Shown: positions 35,323-42,237 of the stretch, piece by piece
Layout: every line of letters starts with the position of its first letter
Position numbering within the stretch: position 1 is the stretch's first letter
Assembly: GCF_021531435.1 (NCBI RefSeq)
Contig: NZ_JAFBIS010000010.1
Coordinates: forward strand, 44,933 to 108,932
Source of the DNA: Oscillibacter valericigenes
GTDB lineage: Bacteria; Bacillota; Clostridia; Oscillospirales; Oscillospiraceae
Direction of reading: 5' to 3'
DNA: 64,000 nt
The notes under the pieces: model-generated
The model's input: only the letters and a program-made list of their open reading frames with translations
Database searches by the model: none
What the model was told of the DNA's origin: nothing
Translations under genes and position numbers: made by a program

Positions 35323-36165
35323 ATGACGGCTGAACTGATTGACAGAAAAAGGCTGAAGGAGGAAGTCCGGGAACTGCTTTCCGGCGCCCAGGTCTCCCCC
35401 AAGGCCATGACCGCGCTGTACGGCCTGCTTCTGCTGTTTTTGAACATGGTGTCCGCGTTCGCGGGTGATGCCGGTGTCCTGTCCACCTTTGTCTCCATCC
35501 TGACGGGGCTGCTGTCCATCGTGTTAGGAGCGGGATTTACCCTGTACTGCATGGCCATCCGCCGGAACGAACGGGCGGAGTACCTGACGCTGTTTGACGG
35601 CTTCTCCTTTGTGGGAAAGCTGATCGCCCTGACCATCGTCACCTACGCCTTCATCTGGCTGTGGTCCATGCTCTTTATCATCCCCGGCATCATCGCCGCC
35701 TACCGCTACCGCTTCGCGCCATACAATCTGTATGAAAATCCGGGCATCAGCGTCATGGAGGCCCTGGACATGAGCAAGCGGCAGACCATGGGCTACAAGG
35801 GCCAGATCTTTACCCTGGACCTGAGCTATCTGGGCTGGACCCTGCTGGCCTCCCTGCCCGTGATGGCGGAGACGGGCATGATGTACTATGGCCTGCTCTC
35901 TTCCGCCTACACCTACATGAGCGGCGCCGCCGCGTCCACGGCCGCGGATCTCACGGTCTACACCGCCCTGCCCGCCTGGCTGTGGACGCTGATCGCCGGC
36001 CTGTGGAGCACGGCGGTATCCCTGTTCTATCTGCCCAATTACCATTGCGTGGAGCTGGAATACTTTGAGACCGCCAAGCGCACCTCCGGCGTGGGTGAGG
36101 GCGCGGAGCCCTCTGCCATCAACGCCTGGGGCGGTTCAGGGCCCGACGGTCTGGGCGGCCTGTGA
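35323..36165 (+). CDS. DUF975 family integral membrane protein
   Basis: A 280-residue membrane protein with about six segments, matching the DUF975 pattern: an N-terminal cytoplasmic helix (LIDRKRLKEEVRELLSGA), hydrophobic blocks, the signature FIIPGIIAAYRYRFAPYNLYENPGISVMEALDMSKRQTMGYKGQIF, and a C-terminal NYHCVELEYFE. Its biochemical function is unknown. GGAGG lies 12 bases before ATG 35323; a longer frame from 35128 spans the promoter. It is monocistronic and divergent from rnf. Confidence 0.88.
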   Translation: MTAELIDRKRLKEEVRELLSGAQVSPKAMTALYGLLLLFLNMVSAFAGDAGVLSTFVSILTGLLSIVLGAGFTLYCMAIRRNERAEYLTLFDGFSFVGKLIALTIVTYAFIWLWSMLFIIPGIIAAYRYRFAPYNLYENPGISVMEALDMSKRQTMGYKGQIFTLDLSYLGWTLLASLPVMAETGMMYYGLLSSAYTYMSGAAASTAADLTVYTALPAWLWTLIAGLWSTAVSLFYLPNYHCVELEYFETAKRTSGVGEGAEPSAINAWGGSGPDGLGGL

Positions 36166-36183
36166 GACTCCCCTAAAACGTAC

Positions 36184-36221
36184 AAGTCCCCGGCGGGTTT
36201 TAGAACCCACCGGGGACTTTT
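36184..36221. terminator. Bidirectional terminator
   Basis: A 16-bp stem with small internal mismatch (36184-36199 with 36204-36219), loop TTAG, then T's. It lies between the DUF975 gene and the convergent ECF gene. Confidence 0.88.
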
Positions 36222-36231
36222 TCGCGGATCT

Positions 36232-36759
36232 TTACAGGTTGGGGAACTCCCTGCGGACGTAGCCGCTGCGCTTGAGCACCAGGGCCAGCAGCGTAGAGAC
36301 GATCAGGCCGAAGGCCGCCTGGACGAAATTGCTGGGGAGGCCCGCGGCGCTGCCGGCCAGGCTGCCCACCAGAATGCCGTCAAACAGCCAGTAGCCGATC
36401 ACCATGATAGCCTCCGCCGCCACGCCGCAGACCACCAGCGCCCAGTTCTGCTTTTTCAGCGCCCGGTACAGCAGAGCCGCCGCAAGGCCCATCAGGGCTT
36501 TGATGACCAGGGTGGCCGGCACATAGATGCCGTAGCCGGACAGCAGGTCCGCCAGAGCGGGGCCCACGCCGCCGGCGATGGCGCCGTACACCGGGCCCAG
36601 CAGGTAGGCGCCCAGGATCACCACCGTGTCGCCCAGATTCATGTATCCGCCGGTGGGAGAGGGGACCTGCAAGACCATGGTCGCCACGCAGCCCAGAGCC
36701 GCAAACAATCCCGTCATGACCAGCATTCGGGTCTGATTTCCGTTTGTTGTCTTTTCCAT
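36232..36759 (-). CDS. ECF transporter S component, possibly vitamin B6-type
   Basis: A 175-residue membrane protein with about five or six segments. The ECF S-component signature is clear: LVMTGLFAALGCVATM then GGYMNLGDTVVILGAYLLGPVYGAIAGG and GPALADLLSGYGIYVPATLVIKALMGL. It needs the common EcfAA'T module encoded elsewhere. The substrate is not evident from sequence. The divergent neighbour is a MocR/PdxR-like regulator, and PdxR proteins often control B6 synthesis or the PdxU2-type S component, so pyridoxal or pyridoxine is the best guess. The start at 36759 has AAGGAG 9 bases upstream; an ATG two codons earlier is too close to it. Confidence 0.88.
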   Translation of the reverse strand: MEKTTNGNQTRMLVMTGLFAALGCVATMVLQVPSPTGGYMNLGDTVVILGAYLLGPVYGAIAGGVGPALADLLSGYGIYVPATLVIKALMGLAAALLYRALKKQNWALVVCGVAAEAIMVIGYWLFDGILVGSLAGSAAGLPSNFVQAAFGLIVSTLLALVLKRSGYVRREFPNL

Positions 36760-36791
36760 TTTCATTTTCTCCTTCCAGGTGTTTCTCGGTA

Positions 36792-36820
36792 TTGCCATCA
36801 TAGGCCGCATGTGATATGAT
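36792..36820 (+). promoter_or_regulatory. Promoter of the MocR-type regulator gene in the divergent intergenic region
   Basis: TTGCCA (36792-36797) and TATGAT (36815-36820) are 17 bp apart. An inverted repeat ATCATA ... TATGAT (36798-36803 with 36815-36820) covers spacer and -10. On the other strand the same region offers a TATGAT -10 for the ECF gene, so both promoters overlap. Confidence 0.7.
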
Positions 36821-36869
36821 TAAAATATCCAAAACAGGACTTTTTTGCAAGGTCAGAGGAGGAGTGTAC

Positions 36870-38252
36870 ATGCTGACCTACGCGATGGAAGACCGGGGAG
36901 ACCTGTCTCTCTATGAATATCTGTACCGCTGTATCCGGCAGGACATCCTCAGCGGTGCGCTGGCCGCGGGAGAGCGTCTCCCCTCGAAGCGGGCTCTGGC
37001 GGAGCATCTGCACCTGTCGGTCATCACCGTGGAAGGTGCCTATGCCCAGCTGGAGGCAGAGGGCTATGTCTATACCAAGCCCAAGCAGGGCTTTTTCGTC
37101 TGTCCGGTCCAGCAGGCGCCGGAGCCTCCCCAGCAAGTCCCCATTGCTCCTGAGCCGCCCGGCCGGGTCTGGAAGGCGGACCTGGGCCGCAACCAGGCGG
37201 ACGCCTCCCGCTTCCCCGCCGCTACCTGGGCACGGCTCACCCGGCAGGTGCTCTCCGAGGGCGGATTTCTGACGCCCGCGCCCCATCAGGGCCTCTACGC
37301 CCTGCGCCAGGCCATTGCCGACGACCTGCGGTCCTTCAAGGGCATGGCGGTCTCGCCGGAACAAATTGTCATCGGCGCCGGCGCGGAATACCTGTATATC
37401 CTGCTGGCCCAGCTTCTGGGGCCCCAGGCGGTGGTGGCGGTGGAGGACCCTGGTTACCCCAAAATTCGCCAGGTCTACGGCAAATGCGGCGCCGTCTGCC
37501 GCCCCATTCCCCTGGACCGGCAGGGCATGGACCCCGCCGCCCTGGCGGCCTCCGGCGCCACCGCCGCCCATATCTCCCCCAACCACCACTATCCCACCGG
37601 CATCATCACCACCATCGGCCGCCGTCAGGCCCTCCTGCGGTGGGCGGAGGAGCAGGGAGCCATTATCATTGAGGACGACTACGACAGCGAGTTCCGCTTC
37701 GCGGGCCGTCCCATCCCCGCCCTCCAGAGCATCGACACCGGCGGCCGGGTGATCTACATGAACACCTTCTCCCAGACCATCTCCCCCTCCATGCGTATCG
37801 GCTTCATGGTGCTGCCGCCCCGCCTGCTGGAGGTCTACCGCCGGGAGCTGGGCTTTTACGCCTGCACCGTCCCGGTGCTGGACCAGCATGTCCTGGCCCG
37901 ATTCCTCTCCGGAGGCTACTACGAACAACACCTCTCCCGGATGCGGAAGGAATACCGCGCCCGGCGGGACGCGGTGCTGGCGGCGTTCCAGGCCAGTCCC
38001 TTCGCGGACCGGGTCAAATTCTCCGAGCAGGGCGCCGGGCTCCACTTCCTGCTGCGGCTGGACACCTCTCTTGATGACGAAGCCCTCCGCCGGAAGGCGG
38101 AGGGGCTGGGGGTGCGGCTGGCCTTTTTGTCGGAATACGCCGCCGTTCCGCAGGAAAACTACGGCCACACGCTGGTGGTGAACTACGGCGGCCTGGAACC
38201 GGAGAGCCTGGAGGAAACCACCGCCCTGCTGGCGGAGATTTTTTCCGAATAA
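36870..38252 (+). CDS. MocR/PdxR-type regulator (GntR winged helix fused to an aminotransferase-like domain) lacking the PLP lysine
   Basis: A 460-residue fusion. Residues about 10-78 form a GntR winged helix (YEYLYRCIRQDILSGALAAGERLPSKRALAEHL). From about 100 on is a fold-type I aminotransferase-like domain with NHHYPTG, EDDYDSEFR and MRIGFMVLP in the usual places. In PLP-binding MocR proteins the Schiff-base lysine occurs in a TFSK(T/A)L-type motif; here the motif reads NTFSQTISPSMRIG, so residue 302 is Gln (codon CAG at 37773-37775). PLP may bind without covalent linkage or not at all. GAGGAGGAG precedes ATG 36870. It is divergent from the ECF gene, its likely target. Confidence 0.92.
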   Translation: MLTYAMEDRGDLSLYEYLYRCIRQDILSGALAAGERLPSKRALAEHLHLSVITVEGAYAQLEAEGYVYTKPKQGFFVCPVQQAPEPPQQVPIAPEPPGRVWKADLGRNQADASRFPAATWARLTRQVLSEGGFLTPAPHQGLYALRQAIADDLRSFKGMAVSPEQIVIGAGAEYLYILLAQLLGPQAVVAVEDPGYPKIRQVYGKCGAVCRPIPLDRQGMDPAALAASGATAAHISPNHHYPTGIITTIGRRQALLRWAEEQGAIIIEDDYDSEFRFAGRPIPALQSIDTGGRVIYMNTFSQTISPSMRIGFMVLPPRLLEVYRRELGFYACTVPVLDQHVLARFLSGGYYEQHLSRMRKEYRARRDAVLAAFQASPFADRVKFSEQGAGLHFLLRLDTSLDDEALRRKAEGLGVRLAFLSEYAAVPQENYGHTLVVNYGGLEPESLEETTALLAEIFSE

Positions 38253-38257
38253 AGCGC

Positions 38258-38298
38258 AAAAAAACAGGGGCGTCTTTTTCAGACGCCCCTGTTTTTTT
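38258..38298. terminator. Bidirectional terminator
   Basis: An 18-bp perfect stem (38258-38275 with 38281-38298) with a TTTTC loop and seven-base A and T ends. It separates the regulator from the convergent permease gene. Confidence 0.95.
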
Positions 38299-38304
38299 GA
38301 TCTG

Positions 38305-39759
38305 TCAGACGATCAGGAAAAACTTGACGAGGAACAGCGCGGAGATCACGTAGGTCAGCACAGAGACCTCCCTGGCCTTGCCGCTGAACACCTTGATGAC
38401 GGTGTAGGAGATGAGGCCCAGGCCGATGGCATGGCCGATGGAGCCGGAGATGGGCATACCGATCAGCATGAGGGCCACGGGGACCATCTGGTCCATGTCG
38501 CCGAAGTCCACGTTCTTCAGGCCCATCAGCATCAGGATGCCGACATAGATCAGCGCGGCGGAGGTGGCGGCGGCGGGAATGATGGCCGCCACGGGGGCGA
38601 TGAACATGCAGGCCAGGAACAGCACGCCGGTGGTGAGGGCCGTCAGTCCGGTGCGGCCGCCGGCCTCCACGCCGGAGGCGGACTCCACGAAGGTAGTGAC
38701 GGTGGAGGTGCCGGTGCAGGCGCCGGCCACGGTGCCGATGGCGTCGGACAGCAGGGCCTCTTTCATGCTGGGCATATTACCGTCCTTGTCCACCATGCCC
38801 GCCCGGGAGGCGGTGCCCACCAGGGTGCCGATGGTGTCGAACATGTCGATCATGCAGAAGGTGATGACCAGGGTGATGGCCGTGAACCAGCCGATCTCCA
38901 GGAAGCCGGAGAAGTTGAATTTGAACAGGGTGGTCTCCACCATGTCGGCGAAGGGCGGCGCAAAGGAGGCGCCCGCCAGGGACGCGAAGGGATTCACGCC
39001 CAGGAAGATGGCCTCACCAGCCCAGTAGACTACAGACGCCACCAGCATACCCAGCAGCACCGCGGCCTTGATGCCCTTTTTCGCCAGGATGACCATGACG
39101 AACAATCCCACAAACATCGTGACCACCGTCAGCACCATGGTGCTGTAACCGGAGCCCATGGAGGTCTTTGCCACGCTGGGAGTCAGGGCGCCGAAGAAGT
39201 CCCGCATCACGTAGAAGGGGCCGCCGGTCTCGGACCAGACGCCCGCGTTGGAGCCCAGGCCGATATTCAGCAGCATGATGCCGATGGCGGGGGCGATGCC
39301 CAGCCGGACGCCCAGGGGAATGGCCTCCACGATCTTCTCCCGGATATTCAGCACGGACAGGATGATGAAAATGATGCCCTCCATCAGGATGATGACCAGG
39401 GCCGACTGGAAGCTGGCCACATAGCTCATGCCGGTAAGTCCCGCGACGTTTCCCACCACCACGGCGAAGAAGCTGTTCAGGCCCATGCCGGGGGCCAGGG
39501 CAAAGGGCTTGTTGGCCAGGAATGCCATGCAGAACATGCCGATGGCCGAGGCGATGCAGGTCGCCATGAACACACCGTTCCAAAGTGCCGAGCCCACGTC
39601 AAAGTTCGTCAGCAGATTGGGGTTCAGGGCGATGATGTAGGCCATGGTCATAAAGGTGGTCAGGCCGGCCAGGATCTCTGTGCGGACAGTCGTCCCGTTT
39701 TCTGTAAGGGTGCTTTTCCGGCCAACAACAAAAAACTGTCCCGCACGGTCAAAAACCAT
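38305..39759 (-). CDS. NCS2 family purine permease (AzgA-type guanine/hypoxanthine)
   Basis: A 484-residue symporter of the AzgA/PbuG branch. Marks are LTENGTTVRTEILAGLTTFMTMAYIIALNP, LAPGMGLNSFFA, MIDMFDTIGTLVGTASRAGMVD, GTSTVTTFVESASGVEAGGRTGL and SISGSIGHAIGLGLISY. It takes up hypoxanthine, guanine or adenine with cations. The only in-frame start before the family core is ATG 39759, preceded by AGGGGAG 12 bases upstream; no GTG or TTG alternative is in frame. That ATG sits inside a 14-bp hairpin followed by six U's within the first codons, which is odd (see findings). Confidence 0.9.
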   Translation of the reverse strand: MVFDRAGQFFVVGRKSTLTENGTTVRTEILAGLTTFMTMAYIIALNPNLLTNFDVGSALWNGVFMATCIASAIGMFCMAFLANKPFALAPGMGLNSFFAVVVGNVAGLTGMSYVASFQSALVIILMEGIIFIILSVLNIREKIVEAIPLGVRLGIAPAIGIMLLNIGLGSNAGVWSETGGPFYVMRDFFGALTPSVAKTSMGSGYSTMVLTVVTMFVGLFVMVILAKKGIKAAVLLGMLVASVVYWAGEAIFLGVNPFASLAGASFAPPFADMVETTLFKFNFSGFLEIGWFTAITLVITFCMIDMFDTIGTLVGTASRAGMVDKDGNMPSMKEALLSDAIGTVAGACTGTSTVTTFVESASGVEAGGRTGLTALTTGVLFLACMFIAPVAAIIPAAATSAALIYVGILMLMGLKNVDFGDMDQMVPVALMLIGMPISGSIGHAIGLGLISYTVIKVFSGKAREVSVLTYVISALFLVKFFLIV

Positions 39760-39768
39760 GCAGGACAG
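39730..39768 (-). terminator. Terminator-like hairpin covering the permease start codon
   Basis: In the minus-strand RNA a 14-pair stem with two G-U pairs (39755-39768 with 39736-39749), loop TTTTG, then six U's (39730-39735). It follows the small cysteine-rich gene and encloses the permease ATG at 39757-39759. Confidence 0.8.
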
Positions 39769-39784
39769 TCGCTCCCCTGTTTTC

Positions 39785-39973
39785 TCAGATCAGTCCCCGG
39801 TCACGGGCCAGGGCCTCCACGCTCCGGTCATAGGTGGCCTCGGCCTCCGGAGAGAAAAAGCAGCCGGGCACGCCCTCACCGTGGTCCCGGTGATGGGCCA
39901 CACATTCACAGCATTTGCCGTGGCGGGGGCAGTTGTAGGTGCAGGGGCAGGGCCGGGTATTGTCACAGGCCAT
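39785..39973 (-). CDS. Small cysteine-rich protein (possible DUF6485-like)
   Basis: A 62-residue protein beginning MACDNTRPCPCTYNCPRHGKCCECV, with seven cysteines in the first 24 residues and an eighth at position 38 (GVPGCFF), plus three histidines. This suggests a small zinc- or iron-sulfur-binding fold. Similar short proteins occur widely in gut Clostridia under DUF6485, which I cite from memory. AAGGAGG precedes ATG 39973 well. Function is unknown. Confidence 0.78.
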   Translation of the reverse strand: MACDNTRPCPCTYNCPRHGKCCECVAHHRDHGEGVPGCFFSPEAEATYDRSVEALARDRGLI

Positions 39974-40028
39974 AGCGGTCTCCTCCTTTATGTATCTGTA
40001 TTGTCAGTATACCAGACCGCCGCCGAAA

Positions 40029-40055
40029 AAGAAAGAGCGGCGTCACGCCGCTCTT
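40029..40055 (-). terminator. Terminator of the trxB-trxA operon
   Basis: A 10-bp stem AAGAGCGGCG/CGCCGCTCTT (40033-40042 with 40046-40055), followed on the minus strand by TTCTTTTTC. Confidence 0.85.
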
Positions 40056-40062
40056 CCCGTTC

Positions 40063-40380
40063 TCACAGATTCTTGTCCAGCACGGAGATGAACGCGTCCG
40101 GCGGCATCACGCCCACCTTCCGGTCGAACTCCCGGCCATTCTTCAGAAATACCACGGTGGGGATGCTCATTACGCCGAAGCGGGCCGCCAGGTCCGGCTC
40201 CTCGTCCACATTCACCTTGGCCACCAGGGCCTTGCCGTCGTACTGCTCCGCCAGGGCTTCCACCAGGGGGGAGAGCATCTTGCAGGGGCCGCACCAGGAG
40301 GCCCAGAAATCCACCATCGCCAGAGGAGCCGTCTCCACGGCGGCGTCAAATTCCGCGGTCTTTAAATGCTTGAGTGCCAT
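40063..40380 (-). CDS. trxA: Thioredoxin
   Basis: A 105-residue cytoplasmic disulfide reductase. The active site is WASWCGPCKM (about 28-37), with the conserved cis-proline in SIPTVVF. Length is standard. It is reduced by the TrxB-like flavoprotein encoded 34 bp upstream. The start at 40380 has AAAGGAG 9 bases before; the longer frame overlaps the end of the neighbour. Confidence 0.97.
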   Translation of the reverse strand: MALKHLKTAEFDAAVETAPLAMVDFWASWCGPCKMLSPLVEALAEQYDGKALVAKVNVDEEPDLAARFGVMSIPTVVFLKNGREFDRKVGVMPPDAFISVLDKNL

Positions 40381-40414
40381 GTTGTCATTCTCCTTTATCA
40401 TTATAATTGTGAGA

Positions 40415-41236
40415 TCACTTGTTTTTCCGTGCCAGCGCCGCGGCATAGGCCGCCGCGCTCTGTCCCGCCACCAGGCCCTCGCCTGCGGCCTTCGATACCT
40501 GCAAGGGGCCCCCCGTGCAGTCGCCAGCGGCGAACAGCCCAGGCAGATTGGTAGCCATCTTTCCGTCTACCGCCACATGTCCGTTTTCCACGGCCAGTCC
40601 CGGGAAGATGTCCGTGGGGGCCATGGTGGGCCGCAGGAGGAACACGCCCTCCACCGGCACCGTCTCCCCGCCGCAGGTCACGGACTCCACCCGGTCTTTT
40701 CCGGAGATGACGCAGTCCTTGGGCCGGTCAAAATAGGTGACGGAACAGCCAATGCCTGCCAGAAAATCCGCCTCATGCTGGGCGGAATCGCTGTATCCCA
40801 GCACGGCCACAGGCTTGTTTCGGTACAGCATCCCGTCGCAGGTGGCGCAGTAGCTGACGCCCCGGCCCAGGAATTCCGCCTCGCCAGGGAATTTCTTCCC
40901 CCGGCTGATACCCGCCGCCAGAATGACCGCCGGGGCGTTCTCCATGTCGCTGTCCACGCTGACATACCAAGTATCTCCCATGTGGACGGCATTCAATACC
41001 TTGCCCTGCCGGAATTCCGCTCCCGCATCCTCCGCATGGCGGCGCATGGCCGTCAGCAGTTCCCCGCCGGACACCCCGGGCAGGCCGATATAGTTGTCCA
41101 CCCGTTCCGCCCGCCACAGGGGATTTTCCTCCGGGGGATTGGACACCACCAGAACGCTCCGTCCCCGGGCGCGGACATTCAGCGCCGCCGACAGTCCCGC
41201 CGGACCGCCGCCGATAACCAGTACATCATGTGCCAT
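40415..41236 (-). CDS. trxB: Thioredoxin reductase-like FAD-dependent oxidoreductase
   Basis: A 273-residue flavoprotein with FAD motif IGGGPAGLSAAL (about 7-18), redox-active CATC (in SYCATCDG), an NADPH-side dinucleotide fold AVLGYSDSAQ, and C-terminal FAVENG/GLFAAGDCTGG. Thioredoxin reductases usually have about 305-320 residues; this one is shorter, mainly in the NAD(P)H domain, where the GxGxxA motif is replaced by GYSDSA. It may use another donor, such as ferredoxin. The start at 41236 has GAGGGGG six bases upstream. It is co-transcribed with trxA. Confidence 0.88.
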   Translation of the reverse strand: MAHDVLVIGGGPAGLSAALNVRARGRSVLVVSNPPEENPLWRAERVDNYIGLPGVSGGELLTAMRRHAEDAGAEFRQGKVLNAVHMGDTWYVSVDSDMENAPAVILAAGISRGKKFPGEAEFLGRGVSYCATCDGMLYRNKPVAVLGYSDSAQHEADFLAGIGCSVTYFDRPKDCVISGKDRVESVTCGGETVPVEGVFLLRPTMAPTDIFPGLAVENGHVAVDGKMATNLPGLFAAGDCTGGPLQVSKAAGEGLVAGQSAAAYAAALARKNK

Positions 41237-41262
41237 CTCCATCCCCCTCATTCGTACCGTTT

Positions 41263-41296
41263 GTATGATAGTATCATACACGTGCTTTTCTGTAAA
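41263..41296 (-). promoter_or_regulatory. Promoter and palindromic operator of trxB-trxA
   Basis: On the minus strand TTTACA (41291-41296) and TACTAT (41268-41273) are 17 bp apart. A perfect palindrome GTATGATAGTATCATAC covers the -10 (41263-41279), marking a repressor site. Confidence 0.75.
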
Positions 41297-41340
41297 TAGC
41301 TGTTGTCTTTGCAACAGTGCAAAAATTTCGGCCCCCTTGG

Positions 41341-41369
41341 TTGCTTTTGACACAGGAGTTTGATACACT
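41341..41369 (+). promoter_or_regulatory. Promoter of the rpe-dcyD-recR operon
   Basis: TTGCTT (41341-41346) and TACACT (41364-41369) are 17 bp apart, leaving a leader of about 215 nt before rpe. Confidence 0.6.
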
Positions 41370-41385
41370 GTTGGCAGCGCAAAAG

Positions 41386-41561
41386 AGGAGCCGACGGACT
41401 GCTCCACCGGCTCCTTATTCAAAAAAGCGGCGGTGCCGGCCCAGGGGGCGGACGCTGCGCAGAAACAGTTGACTGGGGGCATCCGGGCCGCTTGCAACAT
41501 CCTATGCCGCGCCGTTTCCACCCGTCACCGGGGCTGTCCGGCCCGTCCGACCACCGCCGCT
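41386..41561 (+). ncRNA. Long GC-rich structured leader upstream of rpe
   Basis: First a hairpin AGGAGCCG/CGGCTCCT (41386-41393 with 41408-41415). Then a 10-bp perfect long-range stem AGCGGCGGTG/CACCGCCGCT (41426-41435 with 41552-41561) encloses about 116 nt containing smaller stems, including CCGG/CCGG pairings near both ends. No known riboswitch core (TPP, SAM, glycine, cobalamin, ZTP, fluoride, guanidine, THF) was recognised. It may be a novel cis-regulatory RNA. Confidence 0.5.
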
Positions 41562-41589
41562 GGAAAACAGACAGAAATGAGGGATTTCC

Positions 41590-42234
41590 ATGATCAAAAT
41601 CGCACCTTCCATCCTCTCCGCCGATTTTGCCAATCTGGAGCGGGACATCCACCGCATTGCCGCCGCCGACTACGTCCATGTGGACGTGATGGACGGCGTG
41701 TTCGTCCCCAACATCTCCATCGGCATTCCGGTGCTCCAGTCCATCCGCAAGGTGACGGACATGTTCCTGGACGTCCACCTGATGATCGTGGAGCCGGTCC
41801 GGTATGTGGAGCGGTTCTGTGACGCGGGCGCCGACCTGGTGACGGTCCATGTGGAGTCCGACACCGAGGAGAACATCCACGATGCCATCGACAAAATTCA
41901 CGCCAAGGGCAAGAAGGCGGGCATCGTGCTGAAGCCCGCCACTCCCGCCGAGGCGGTGCTGCCCTACCTGGAGAAGGTGGAGCTGATTTTGGTGATGACC
42001 GTGGAGCCGGGCTTCGGCGGCCAGAAGTTCATGGCGGATATGATGCCCAAGGTGACGGCCATCCGTAAGCTCATCGACGAGAAGAATCCCGCCTGCGAGC
42101 TGGAGGTGGACGGCGGCGTGGCCCCCGACACCTGCAAAACCTGCATTGAGGCCGGTGCCAACGTGCTGGTGGCGGGCAGCGCCGTGTACAAGGCCCCCGA
42201 CATCCCCGCCCGCATCGCGGAGTTGAGAGGTTGA
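41590..42234 (+). CDS. rpe: Ribulose-phosphate 3-epimerase
   Basis: A 214-residue TIM-barrel enzyme interconverting ribulose 5-phosphate and xylulose 5-phosphate. Motifs are IAPSILSADFANLE, HVDVMDGVFVPNISIG, DVHLMI, VMTVEPGFGGQKF and VDGGVAPDT. Metal-binding His and Asp residues and the phosphate loop are intact. It is preceded by a long folded leader and followed by a PLP lyase gene 3 bp later, an uncommon pairing. It is probably cytoplasmic pentose-phosphate metabolism. Confidence 0.97.
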   Translation: MIKIAPSILSADFANLERDIHRIAAADYVHVDVMDGVFVPNISIGIPVLQSIRKVTDMFLDVHLMIVEPVRYVERFCDAGADLVTVHVESDTEENIHDAIDKIHAKGKKAGIVLKPATPAEAVLPYLEKVELILVMTVEPGFGGQKFMADMMPKVTAIRKLIDEKNPACELEVDGGVAPDTCKTCIEAGANVLVAGSAVYKAPDIPARIAELRG

Positions 42235-42237
42235 ACC

